DNA from: Portunus trituberculatus
Taxonomy: Eukaryota > Arthropoda > Malacostraca > Decapoda > Portunidae
Reading direction: 5' to 3'
DNA length: 64,000 nucleotides
Assembly: GCF_017591435.1 (NCBI RefSeq)
Contig: NW_025541371.1
Location: 44,948-108,947 of the forward strand
Made by a program: the position numbers and the translations under genes. Under the pieces are notes generated by a model. That model was not told where the DNA came from, did not search any database, and saw only the letters and a program-made list of their open reading frames with translations. Positions 1 through 9,922 of this stretch are shown piece after piece. Position 1 is the stretch's first letter. Each line of letters starts with the position of its first letter.

Positions 1-63
1 GGAAACCTGAGCAGCCAAGGATTCCTTAAACTCAGAAAGTAGCACTAGCAGCGCATCCTTAAC

Positions 64-440
64 TTACGCTCTGATTTGAGACTTAAGGTCAGGTCTCTCC
101 CCACTGCTCGAGACGTGTTCTCTCCTAGAGGGGCTGGAGCACCGGGAGCGATGGTGTCTACACCTAGGGGGAGAGAGAGAGGGAGACGCTGAAGGCGAAG
201 AAAGAGAGTAAGCCAATGAAGACCAAGAGACCGACCTTGTGTGGCGTGGCCTCTTAATCCTAGACCTACCCCTGGCATTCCATTTCCTTCGGTGACGTCT
301 AGGGCTCTGAGGAGTCCTACAACGCCTGTCCACTGAAGAAGAGCTCCTTCTCTTACGTTTGGAGGAACTTTTAGGGGAGCCCCCATGACTAGTGGCTGCT
401 ATGACTTGGCGAAGGGACGCCCTCCGGTGAGGCCCCAGAG
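64..440 (-). other. Arg/Ser-rich open stretch of unknown origin
   Basis: On the minus strand this stretch reads as a continuous Arg/Ser/Pro-rich tail, with clusters such as SSSKRKRRSSSSVDRR and repeated SPSRR-like units, ending at a stop at about position 64. The open frame continues upstream, but there it is antisense to the gypsy integrase, so only this portion could be real. It could be the basic C-terminus of a Gag or RS-domain protein from another element joined here, or chance coding in GC-rich DNA. The plus strand of the same stretch shows no retroelement homology, although the integrase begins just beyond it. I cannot assign a function. Confidence 0.2.
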
Positions 441-510
441 ATGACCCCACCAGGTATGGGCCCCTCTCGCTCCAGACCCAGGGTACGGGGTCGGATAGCC
501 TCCGGTGGCC

Positions 511-1191
511 ATGGACTACTTCTCCAAATGGCCAGAGGCGTATGGGATTCCAGACCACGAGGCAGAAACTGTAGCTAGAGTACTGGTAAGAGAGATTTTC
601 ACCAGGTTTGGCATTCCAGGAGAGCTGCACTCGGACCAGAGCTAGGAGTTCCAGTCGAGGGTGTTCTGGCAGTGCTGTGAGCTGCTGGCAATCCACCAGA
701 TGCGCACCACCCCGCTCCACCCCCAGAGTGATGGCATAGTAGAGCACTTTAACAGGACGCTTGTGGAAGAACTGGCCCAGTACTGCAGCTCTGACCAGCA
801 AGATTGGGACCTGTGGCTGCCGTTTACCCTGATGGCATACCAGTCTACATAGCAGGAAGCCACAGGTTACACTCCCACCCGCATGATGTTTGGTCGAAAG
901 ATGAGGCTGCCTCCGGACCTGGCCACTGGACGACCACCTGGGGAGGAGCTACCACAAACAGCACCTGAGTTTGTAGCGGCGTTGCAACAGCGGATGGAGG
1001 CCATACGGCGACAGGAGTCAAGCAATTGATCTTCGCCTTGTGCGGCAAGCCATGACCCGCTGGTACCAATTGCATGCCAGGGACACCCAGTATGCGGTGG
1101 GGGACCGAATTTGGCTGTATAATCCCCGCAAGAAACGAGACCTCGCTCCGAAGCTGCAGAGCTACTGGGAAGGCCCTTCACCTACAAGCTA
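511..1191 (+). pseudogene. Ty3/gypsy integrase (rve core plus GPY/F-like tail), broken
   Basis: Integrase would insert retrotransposon cDNA into the genome. The reading begins MDYFSKWPEAY, typical of the middle of the rve core. It passes LHSDQ, which holds the second catalytic Asp, and reaches HPQSDGIVEHFNRTL, which holds the catalytic Glu; the usual Arg after that Glu is His. The first catalytic Asp normally lies upstream of where homology starts, so it is lost. The frame has a TAG at 643-645, a second TAG at 850-852, and a frameshift near 1025. After the shift the C-terminal region continues with YAVGDRIWLYNPRKKR and KLQSYWEGP, the GPY/F-type module, and stops at about 1191. It is a dead copy; the family assignment is firm. 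Confidence 0.85.
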
Positions 1192-1507
1192 GGCGATGGC
1201 ACAAGTAGGCGGCCACCCATTGTCCACGTCTACCTCCTGTGGGTTGTTGTGGAGGAAGGACACTTCACGTGGGGCCAGCAGGGACCACCCTCATCGCCAG
1301 AAAGTGAGGTGGGAAGCGACAGCGAGGTGGAGGGTGACGGTGGAATAGACAATGTTGCAGTGTGTTGTCGGCACACGTGAGGACCCAGGGAATGAGGCTG
1401 CGAGTGAACTGTGTGTATCTTGCCCCCTCAGAATGAGGAAAATACCTCAGTGGTGGACAGACTACATGTGTGAAAGTGTTGATGATTAGTCGGGACGACT
1501 ATTTTTG

Positions 1508-1519
1508 TGGGGAGGGCAA
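1508..1519 (+). promoter_or_regulatory. Polypurine tract next to an LTR-like start
   Basis: GTGGGGAGGGCAA lies directly before TGTTGTGGCG, the TG-start expected of an LTR. In gypsy elements this tract primes plus-strand DNA synthesis. Its place downstream of the integrase and directly before a TGT start fits that role. Confidence 0.55.
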
Positions 1520-1971
<452 letters not shown>

Positions 1972-2360
1972 TATTGCTTGACAGAGCATAGACAGTTGAA
2001 TATAATTCCAGTTATTTTTAGATGTTTTTTTTAAAGGGGTTACCAGTGATAAGTATTAACTCAGTTGTATCAAACTATAACAAAGTATGGAATCATAATT
2101 TTCAAACAAATTTTAAATAGTGAAGCAAGCAGGCATGAAAAATTCAAGAAAAAATAACTCAAATGGTGCGGGTAATAAAGTTTCCTTCTCGCCGGTAGAG
2201 GCTCCTTGGCGCCACCGTCGCGGAGACGAAAATTTACATTACTGTATTAGACACTGGCGTGAATACTTACAGGGCAACGCTGGGAAACACGGCGGCAAAG
2301 GAGGTGAATTGAGGCACGATTTACCTATTGAAATAGACGAGAAAGGTGTAAAGAAACATC

Positions 2361-2402
2361 ATGAGAGAAACGATCGCTGGCAAAGCCTTTGGCAAGATGA
2401 AG
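2361..2402 (+). CDS. Candidate first coding exon of the SMYD3-like gene
   Basis: An ATG at 2361 follows an in-frame stop at 2349 and opens 14 codons (MRETIAGKAFGKMK) that end at a good splice donor, AG|GTAATG, in phase 0. The next recognised exon starts in phase 0. Joined, the protein reads GKMK then AETLKPVKRGDVLL, which fits the short basic lead-in to the split SET domain of SMYD proteins. CpG-rich sequence at 2165-2360 would be 5' UTR. The exon is short and the match is weak, so this is an inference from phase and position. An overlapping 98-codon frame at 2120-2416 has no recognisable homology. Confidence 0.35.
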
Positions 2403-2931
2403 GTAATGGTTGTTAGTTATTTTGTATCCTTTAGGAGAGAGTTAGCATTATTAACCTGCATTTTCTGTGGTTTATATGTTGTTTTGTTTTAGTGAATTTT
2501 TAAAATATGTTATGAATTATAAAGGGAAATCGTAGTTTGCCAGATTCTTGCCATAACAGTTATTGTACTAAGGTGTGTTAGCATTATCTTGCGTGTTGTG
2601 TGATTTGTTATTTCTTAACTCCAGTGTCATGTAGGGTATGACATAATTGTGTTACATATGTAGTGTTGTGTTACAAGTGTTAGGAAGGAAATGCGCAGTC
2701 GGTCTGATTGTTGGCACCAGACACCTTCAGTTGTCGTAGTGTTTAAACGTATATTATTGCATTATTCGGACAGTTAACTTTACTATCCTTTATTGTATGT
2801 GATTCACTGAGACCTGTTATAATGTGTTACTTGTTTAGTTACTCCGACAAGTTCTTGGCAGCAGTTACCTGCAGATGTCATGGTTAAATGCTGCACATTG
2901 ACGTACAGCAGTTTGTTTTGGCACTGGTTAA

Positions 2932-3656
2932 CTAAACCGTGCAGTGGCAGTGTTCTATTTTCAGCAATTCACAGGGTATTTCTGGGGTGTGAGGGGATGA
3001 CAGTCACCATTATTAATGTTGGATGATATGTGGATTATCATAGCCCTTCTTCCAAGATAATACATACAAGATAGAATCAAGGGTGCAAAGTATCAAATGA
3101 TATATGTACTTATATTAACTTTTGAAACTTGTCAGCAATATGGCACTGTCCCCAAGAAACCATCCGCGCGCTCGCCTCGATTCCCGGCTCCCACTTGCAG
3201 CCTCCACCCAGCTGGTTTGACGTCACATATATGAAGCCACGCTATTGGTCAACCTTTTTACCCTTGCGTAACCCTTAAAATACATGACATGTCTCAAGGT
3301 ACCCCTGTGCAAAAACAAAATCATATGTCATATATTTCTCATTTAATGTGAAGTCAAATCAGCTGGGTGGAGGAGCTGTGAAGGGGGAGCCAGGAATCGA
3401 GGCGAGCGCGCGGGATGGTTTCTTGGGGACAGTGCCATATTGCTTTGACAAGTTTCCAAAAGTTAATATAAGTACATATATCATTTGATACTTTGCACCC
3501 TTGATTCTATCTTGTATGTATTATCTTGGAAGAAGGGGCTATGATAATCCACATATCATCCAACATTAATAATAATGGTGACTGTCATCCCCTCCTCACA
3601 CCCCAGAAATACCCTGTGAATTGCTGAAAATAGAACACTGCCACTGCACGGTTTAG
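2932..3656. mobile_element. Fold-back (long inverted repeat) element flanked by TTAA
   Basis: The two halves are inverted copies. The left arm starts CTAAACCGTGCAG (2932) and the right arm ends CTGCACGGTTTAG (3656). The arms match over about 295 bases (2932 to about 3229, and about 3346 to 3656) with small differences, around a spacer of about 117 bases that contains ATTGGTCAAC. TTAA lies on both sides, at 2928-2931 and 3657-3660, the target duplication of piggyBac and Kolobok-type elements. There is no open frame, so it would be a non-autonomous MITE-like element. The superfamily rests on TTAA alone. Confidence 0.75.
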
Positions 3657-3660
3657 TTAA

Positions 3661-3720
3661 ACGGTGAGCGTGCGGGATGGTTTCTCGGGGACAGTGCCAA
3701 CAATATTAGTCAAGTTTATA
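3661..3720. repeat. Partial second copy of the fold-back arm
   Basis: Just past the right TTAA, the stretch GCGTGCGGGATGGTTTCTC and following bases repeats, with a few changes, the right-arm segment near 3400-3460, in direct orientation. It is a fragment of a second copy or a rearrangement product. Confidence 0.6.
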
Positions 3721-4016
3721 AAAAAAGGAACACAACCCTGCTGTTGTTGATGTCATGACTTCTTGTTTTATTCACACCTTTTGTTGTATATTCGTGTAAA
3801 AGATATATCTGCTGCTCTGTAATGATGAAAAGTAACAAAAATACTTTCTCTCTCTATTGCTGGCAATGCCCTTACAACAACAAAAAAAAAAACAGGTAAA
3901 CAATGAGTACCAGTCTTCACTTGAGCACTTCTACCACTACCCTATCATATGGCCTACGTGGGGGCTAGGGGAACCTTATGCTCTCAATTGGCAACCTGCG
4001 CGGTGCCTCCTCCTGG

Positions 4017-4019
<3 letters not shown>

Positions 4020-4100
<81 letters not shown>
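4020..4100. repeat. (CT)n microsatellite
   Basis: About 80 bases of CT dinucleotide. It makes long Ser-Leu and Glu-Arg pseudo-frames on both strands that are not genes. Confidence 0.97.
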
Positions 4101-4102
<2 letters not shown>

Positions 4103-4333
4103 GCATCTCCAGACCACCACGCACAAACAAGGGAGTCAAGACAGACTGGCTGGTCTACCTGCATTAGTAAGGACAGATACATTTTAGCTACATGGTGTAA
4201 CTGTTCCACATGTAATCAATACCATGAGGCGTATGGGCAGGAGAGACCAACTCACCTCCGTGTGGGTCCAAGCTAGCAATAGAGGCTGAAACCATGCCTG
4301 CGCTCGTGTTTATGCCCTTCACGACGTCATTAC

Positions 4334-4567
4334 TCTTTTTTTATTTTATTTATTTATTTATTTTTTTTTTTATACCATGTGGGCTTTTCACAGGAATTTA
4401 TGGGCTAAAGGGGATACTTTTTGGGGTACCTCCTATCTGAAAGCCCACCCGCTAGGAAACTGTTGCCCCGAGTGAGGAAGCCCAACCTACACTCGGACCG
4501 TGGACAGGATTCGAACCTGTGTGCTTGGAGACCCCTTGGACCCCAAAGCACGCATGGTTCCACTGTA
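4334..4567 (-). mobile_element. tRNA-derived SINE, family 1, copy 1 (minus)
   Basis: Read on the minus strand, the head has an A-box-like TGTACAGTGGAACC and a perfect B box, GGTTCGAATCC (RNA polymerase III internal promoter). A non-tRNA body follows, ending GCATGGTATA-type sequence and a long A-rich tail (the T-rich run at 4334-4373). The body is closely similar to the plus-strand copy at 9138-9353. The tRNA part includes a long variable region, as in Leu/Ser-type tRNAs. It is not a functional tRNA gene because it is fused to the SINE body. Confidence 0.85.
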
Positions 4568-4716
4568 CACATGTATTCCCTATTTCCATTCCTCATTACA
4601 CCACGACTAATATTCCCTACTCTAAAAATAACAATACATTTAGAAGACATCCAAAAGTGCAGAGTACAGGTACTCATGCCATGAAGATAACCTCGACTCC
4701 GTGGCACTGAGTGATA

Positions 4717-4760
4717 GTGAATTACTACTGAAATACCGTGGTATTTCATTAGTAATTCAC
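4717..4760. repeat. 44-nt near-perfect hairpin palindrome
   Basis: Arms of 21 bases (GTGAATTACTACTGAAATACC at 4717-4737, and its complement at 4740-4760 with one mismatch) surround a 2-base loop. It lies in the putative SMYD intron just beyond the SINE. The loop is too short for a standard pre-microRNA, so a transposon footprint or cruciform-prone sequence is more likely. Confidence 0.8.
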
Positions 4761-5528
4761 TTCCGAACCCCTAGCCCAAAGAAGGAAATGGGCTATGCAG
4801 AAATCTAGATAAGGTTAGATTAGTTCTGGAGTTAAGGGAACAAACCTTCCTTTAGGTTAGTGTGTTCAGATAACAATCCTGTCTTTGAGTGAAAAGCAAG
4901 AAGTATAAGTTTATTTGATCAAGAATTTTGCACAGGTAGTTGTATTTAATTCAGTATAAAATAGGCATGTGCCAAGTGGTATTGGTAGACCTCTGTGTGC
5001 ATATGTGTAGTTGATGCATGATGTTTTCATGATGAACCAGTTTAGTGTGAGTTAATAGTCATAGTATCTATTTTCTTGTGATTAGCCAAATATTCACTAC
5101 CTTGTCATCAATGACATATCCATCACAAATGCAGCATTCCCAAGTTTTCCCTTTGGAGTTTTGAGGACTTATAGAAAATAAGGTTTATGGAGAGCTGAAA
5201 CCCTGAGAAGGGTTAGGCTAAACCTCCAAAACATAACTTTTGGATTTGTTCATGAAGCCAGCTTCTTCTTTCACTTGGTCTGTACAATGGGTCTGTTTAA
5301 CCTCTGACTTCTCATATGTTGCCACTGCTCCAACTAAGCATTTAAAAGTGTCCTTTGTAGGTTTGCCCATTATTTTCAGTGTGACAGTTTTGTTGCTTTT
5401 TATCTTGTTAATTCCCCTCAGGTGCCAATGAGCTATCTTTGCCCCTTCTAGCTCTAATAAGAAGACATGTATGAGAGTTGAGATGACACAGGTTATCTAA
5501 CTTGATTTGCCTCTGCCTTCCCACTCAG

Positions 5529-5641
5529 GCTGAGACTCTAAAACCAGTGAAACGTGGGGATGTGCTGCTTACGTCACAGCCTTTCGTGTATTTGGTCAGC
5601 GGCTCCCTCAAGTCTCTCTACTGTGACTTCTGTATGGCCAA
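5529..5641 (+). CDS. SMYD3: SMYD3-like exon 2 (split SET start and first MYND Cys pair)
   Basis: The exon begins after a strong acceptor (CTCTGCCTTCCCACTCAG) and codes AETLKPVKRGDVLLTSQPF, the N-terminal SET strand pair of SMYD proteins. It ends with YCDFCMA, the first Cys-x2-Cys of the MYND zinc finger. The donor is AA|GTGTGT at 5642. It leaves two bases of a Lys codon that the next exon completes, so the phases fit. SMYD enzymes methylate lysine on histones and other proteins; SMYD3 is the best match for the flanking residues in exon 3. Orthology to SMYD3 rather than another SMYD member is likely but not proven from two exons. Confidence 0.8.
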
Positions 5642-6468
5642 GTGTGTAGTAGAAGTAACAGCAGTACAGGAGTATGGTAGTACAAATTATGCAGCTAGCC
5701 TGAACTTTATAACAGCTGAGGTACCAAAAAACATACTGTACCAAGCTGTTTTTTTTATTTTAAACAAGAAAATTGCCTTCATAGTTTTAGAATATTTAAA
5801 TTTTCATATCTCAGGAGCTCTAAGAGGTATTCCACTGTATTTTCTTTTCAAAATGTTGTGTAATGTCTCTGCTATCACATTATCTGAATTATTTCAATAT
5901 TGCTGACTGATGCTTAATTTGACTGGAGATAATGAGAATGATATTGAAAATAAAAATATGGCTAGTGACAGGATTTTGGACACTAATTGTTCAGGAGACC
6001 ATTCCTCCTGTACCTCCGTTGTCCTAGAAGTGCCCTATGGTACTATGAACCGTACATGCCCAGCTCTCAGCTGTGAGTTCACTGCACCATGTCCCTTTAA
6101 AGTGACGCTTAGTATTTTATATTCCCAATCTCTGAGTTTAAGTCAAGGCTGTGTGATGGAGAAATTAAAGATATGTTACTTAATGGGAATTTTGACTTTA
6201 CTGCAACATGCATTCTGTACCTCTGACCTGAATACCAAATAAAGAGATGTTTGGAAATACAGTACTATAGTGATTAGTACAGTATGATTCTAATTGCCTC
6301 ACATGTTGTAATAGTAATGATGGTTGTGTTGTGTAAAGGGTAGCTATATATGATTGTTGGTGAGAGCAACAGCATTTTTATATGAGTATTGCCTGTTCAT
6401 GTAATTTTATCTTGTCTGTATTTGATGCATTTGCCTGCTTCTGTTCTACAACATACCTATCTCTGCAG
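5642..6468 (+). other. Intron 2 of the SMYD3-like gene
   Basis: 827 bases between matched donor and acceptor. Several open frames run through it but show no conserved motif, and I see no repeat in it. Confidence 0.7.
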
Positions 6469-6649
6469 GAAAAGTGGCAAGGGCCTGCGGCGGTGCTCAG
6501 GATGCCGCCTGGAGCACTACTGTGGGAGGGAGTGTCAGGCAGCAGCATGGAAGATTCATCGTTTGGAGTGCCAGCGTCTCAAGAGAGTGGCGCCCAGGGT
6601 GCCTCCTGACACAGCACGCCTCATGGCTAAGGTTATCCTAAAACTACAG
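6469..6649 (+). CDS. SMYD3: SMYD3-like exon 3 (rest of MYND zinc finger)
   Basis: The exon follows acceptor CTATCTCTGCAG at 6468 and ends at donor CAG|GTATTA, in phase 0. It completes the MYND finger with CSGC, HYCGREC and HRLEC, so all eight zinc ligands are present across exons 2 and 3. Then comes RVPPDTARLMAKVILKL, which closely resembles the PPDxxRLxxxVxxKL segment after the MYND domain in SMYD3. No stop or frameshift is present, so these exons look functional. The remaining SET and post-SET exons are not found on the plus strand of the window and may lie in the N gap or beyond the right edge. Confidence 0.85.
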
Positions 6650-7272
6650 GTATTATTGTAGTCTTTTATGTGTGTACATTTTGTACATTGACTTCTTCAA
6701 CAGGACTTCAAATTTTTTTTTCTTAAATTGCCTTCCACTTTTTATTTTCCATTATTTTTCTATTACCTAGAAATTGCTAGATATATTAGTTTTCAATATT
6801 TCTGACTTTCACAGATTGTTTCACAAATAGACATTCCACACACCTATAAAAACAGAAATAAGGGAAGCTGTGAGAAGCCATCAGGCCTACACATGACAAT
6901 CCCTGTATGAAACATACATCCCTATTTCCACTCATGGTAACCAATTGCAGGTGCTGCGTTGCTGCACTCTTCATGAACTTATTATTCTTTAGTAAAAAAA
7001 AAAAAAAAAAAAAAAGCTGTGTGGTCATCTTGGTGAATTATCTGGTGTCATTGGATTGAGTAGACTAACCATCATTATGTCATCACCCAGCATTGTAATT
7101 GTTTGATAAGCATTTGTGAAAAAAAGGCATTTACACTTTTGTGAGTTCATATCCCATGCATCATGTATCTCTTTCACATTATATATCACCTGATGTTTTC
7201 CTGTATCATTTTAACAGCACAGCTCCATTGCTCCCATGGTAAAAAATTAAGACGTAACTTATTGATCTTGTT

Positions 7273-7273
<1 letters not shown>
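6650..7273 (+). other. Start of intron 3, no recognised feature
   Basis: After the exon 3 donor the sequence is AT-rich, with an A-run of about 21 near 6994-7015. No further SMYD exon is recognisable before the CA repeat and the gap. Confidence 0.5.

Positions 7274-7274
<1 letters not shown>

Positions 7275-7359
<85 letters not shown>
7275..7359. repeat. (CA)n microsatellite next to the assembly gap
   Basis: About 84 bases of CA, 30 bases before the run of N. No LINE tail is visible beside it on the sequenced side. Confidence 0.97.
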
Positions 7360-7362
<3 letters not shown>

Positions 7363-7389
7363 CTAGTGTAATATGCAAGATGTGTGAAA

Positions 7390-7889
7390 NNNNNNNNNNN
7401 NNNNNNNNNNNNNNNNNNNNNNNNNNNNNNNNNNNNNNNNNNNNNNNNNNNNNNNNNNNNNNNNNNNNNNNNNNNNNNNNNNNNNNNNNNNNNNNNNNNN
7501 NNNNNNNNNNNNNNNNNNNNNNNNNNNNNNNNNNNNNNNNNNNNNNNNNNNNNNNNNNNNNNNNNNNNNNNNNNNNNNNNNNNNNNNNNNNNNNNNNNNN
7601 NNNNNNNNNNNNNNNNNNNNNNNNNNNNNNNNNNNNNNNNNNNNNNNNNNNNNNNNNNNNNNNNNNNNNNNNNNNNNNNNNNNNNNNNNNNNNNNNNNNN
7701 NNNNNNNNNNNNNNNNNNNNNNNNNNNNNNNNNNNNNNNNNNNNNNNNNNNNNNNNNNNNNNNNNNNNNNNNNNNNNNNNNNNNNNNNNNNNNNNNNNNN
7801 NNNNNNNNNNNNNNNNNNNNNNNNNNNNNNNNNNNNNNNNNNNNNNNNNNNNNNNNNNNNNNNNNNNNNNNNNNNNNNNNNNNNNNNNN
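7390..7889. other. Assembly gap, exactly 500 N
   Basis: A round-number run of N marks a scaffold join of unknown true length. SMYD exons or LINE copies may be hidden here. Confidence 0.99.
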
Positions 7890-8423
7890 CAAACAAGACC
7901 ACACAAGGTGCGTGTTCTCCATTAACTACTCATCATTTTGTGTTATTATTGCACGGATTAGAGAGGAGGTCCTGTTTTAAAGATTTACGAAGTTTGCTAT
8001 TAAACATATTGAAATTAAGATCAAGATTCCTAATGTTGACTGGTACATAGAAGTTCACCTTCCTGACTTTGATTTGAATGTTGCCACTATATGCAGACCC
8101 CCTTCTAATTCTGTTGCTGATGATAATAGTTTAATCAATTTTCTTTTGATTTGCCAGGGTAAGGAGGCACTACTGGTAGGATATTTCAATATGCTTAACA
8201 TACAGTTGATATGTAATGGCCTTTGTTATGGTGACAGACAGTTTTGGTCATGATTTATGACATTGGGGCTATCACATTGGGTGACTAAATCAACTTTCTA
8301 CCCTTCAGGTAGCTAATATTCTGGATCTCATTCTAACTACCGTCAATGACAAAATAAGAGATGTACAAGTACTGCCTCCTTTACCTAATTGTGGGCACAG
8401 TCTAGTCTTTTATAGTTAAATTT
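7890..8423 (+). pseudogene. Decayed LINE endonuclease fragment (plus strand)
   Basis: Across shifting frames the translation shows LNVATICRPPSNS, LLVGYFNMLNIQ and ILDLILTTVNDKI. These match the order of an APE-type LINE endonuclease: a YRPP strand, a GDFN motif (here GYFN, so the catalytic Asp is lost), then LDLILT and a final Cys-Gly-His-Ser near the catalytic S-D-H. It has several stops and frameshifts and no reverse transcriptase after it. It differs in sequence from the abundant minus-strand LINE families of the window and looks much older. Confidence 0.6.
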
Positions 8424-8485
8424 CCCTTTAGCTTCTATGGATTGGTACTTTGAATTTCATTACCTAAATGTGAATACTATATTCT

Positions 8486-8600
8486 CTAGAGATGTACTGA
8501 TACCAGAATTTTGACTGATACTGATACCACAAAATTTGGCCGATACCGTTACTACTACCGATACTGATACTGATATTGCTATTGATACTGATGACAGTGC
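8486..8600. repeat. GATACTGATA-rich stretch, possible hAT terminus
   Basis: CTAGAGATGTACTGATACC at 8486 resembles the outer end of some hAT-type elements and is followed by repeated GATACTGATACC units. The partner end was not found. It could instead be simple-sequence expansion. Confidence 0.25.
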
Positions 8601-8663
8601 ACTAGAAACCAGTCAATAAGATTGTTGTCCACAATCGTATGTGTGTTTTTTAAAATTTGACAT

Positions 8664-8716
8664 TATCATTATTATTATTATTATTTCATTATTATTATTA
8701 TTATATTAAATCATTA

Positions 8717-8777
<61 letters not shown>

Positions 8778-8790
8778 CATTATTATTTAG
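8664..8790. repeat. (ATT)n microsatellite
   Basis: TTA/ATT trinucleotide repeat with a few interruptions. The flanking bases up to about 9120 are AT-rich and hold nothing I recognise. Confidence 0.95.
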
Positions 8791-9137
8791 GTAGATTATA
8801 GGTTAGTTGTGATGTTAGATTAGATTTGATTATATTTGATTAGTATACATAAGTTAGATTAATAATATTCGGACAAATTAGAAGTTGTGAAAAATAATAA
8901 GGATGATCCCTAACAAACATTTACCTTGGAATCTAAATAGCATACTGTCTATATAAGAAAATAGCCAATCTTTATTAATTTATTTGGATCATATTTTCTA
9001 ATCCTGAAAAAAGATATGTAGACCCCTCATTAGTCAAGTTTGAACAATCTATAGGGAAATAATAATTCATACTGAGTGTTATGGGTTCCAATATTTTGTC
9101 CACAGGCGATAAATATGTGATGTCTCTTATAAATGCT

Positions 9138-9353
9138 GCCGTGGTACAGTGGAACCATGCGTGCTTTGGGATCCGAGGGGTCTCCAAGTGCACGGGTTCA
9201 AATCCTGTCCACGGCCCAAGTGTAGGTTGGGCTTCTTCACTCAGGGGCAACAGTATCCTAGCAGGTGGGGTTTGAGATAGGGGTTACCCAAAAAGTATCC
9301 CCTTTAGCCCATAAATTCCCGTGAAAAGCCCGCATGGTATAAAAAAAAAAAAA
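9138..9353 (+). mobile_element. tRNA-derived SINE, family 1, copy 2 (plus)
   Basis: The head GTGGTACAGTGGAACC has a canonical A box (TGGTACAGTGG) and a B box (GGTTCAAATCC). The body is shared with the minus-strand copy near 4.4 kb, and the element ends CGCATGGTATA plus an A tail. A 9-base direct repeat, CTCTTATAA, lies before the head at 9124-9132 and after the tail at 9358-9366, a target-site duplication a few bases outside each end. It has therefore kept its original integration structure and is probably younger than copy 1. Confidence 0.88.
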
Positions 9354-9679
9354 GACGCTCTTATAATCACCAGCTACATGTTAAGTAGCTAGCTGCTCAA
9401 TGTCCTCATAAATTTTGTAAGGATAGCTATTGCCTTCCAGTGATCTGAGTTGTCAAATATGTATGCATTTCAGCAACATTTCCAGTGTAATGTTGCTATG
9501 TGAACAAAAGACACCAATGGTGCACAGAACATCCGGCTGAGTGAAGCACACACACACACACACGCACACTGGGAATAATGTCATCATCTCTCTCTGTCTT
9601 TCGTGTGTTATTTCAAAGGTGTTCATCATTCTTGATTTCAGTAGGCATCACTATGTGTGATGGCAGCTACTCCCACCAT

Positions 9680-9682
9680 TTT

Positions 9683-9729
<47 letters not shown>
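9680..9729. repeat. Poly(T) then (GT)n tract
   Basis: About 25 T followed by about 25 bases of GT. The GT part abuts the 3' end (minus strand) of the next LINE fragment. The preceding stretch 9367-9679 holds a short CA tract and nothing else I recognise. Confidence 0.95.
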
Positions 9730-9730
<1 letters not shown>

Positions 9731-9922
9731 ATTTACCTAGTTGTATTTACCTAGTTGTAGTTTTACAGGGCATGGGCTTTATGCTTGTGTGGCCCCGTCT
9801 CCATATCTACACTTATCCAATTTTTCTTTTAAACTATGCACACTCGTTGCTGACACCACTTCTTCACTCAAACTGTTCCACATCTCAACATATCTTTGTG
9901 GAAACTATATTTTTAACATCTC
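9730..9922 (-). mobile_element. LINE family B, copy B0 (193-bp 3' fragment)
   Basis: On the minus strand this is only the last 193 bases of a family B LINE, ending in two copies of the 14-mer CAACTAGGTAAATA. It is followed by (CA)n on that strand. Its 5' truncation at 9922 is followed by a short GT tract and then the 3' end of copy C1. It contains only the 3' UTR and the last codons of ORF2. Confidence 0.85.

Larger units (their letters stand above)
2403..5528 (+). other. Putative intron 1 of the SMYD3-like gene
   Basis: If the first exon is right, this is a 3.1-kb intron, from GTAATG at 2403 to a pyrimidine-rich acceptor ending CAG at 5528. It contains the fold-back element, a CT microsatellite, a tRNA-SINE and a hairpin, listed separately. 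I see no coding signal in 2417-2927, 3721-4019 or 4761-5500. Confidence 0.4.

Noticed and set aside
3857..4276. Open frames with long Ser-Leu or Glu-Arg repeats
   Set aside because: They are translations of the CT microsatellite in several frames on both strands, not proteins.
4717..4760. A microRNA precursor
   Set aside because: The loop is 2 bases and the arms total only 44 nt, too short for a normal pre-miRNA.
7259..7980. Long open frames of unknown residues
   Set aside because: They run through the 500-N gap and have no sequence content.
9143..9216. A functional tRNA gene
   Set aside because: The head is tRNA-like with A and B boxes but is fused to a 140-base body and A tail found again at 4.4 kb, so it is a SINE.
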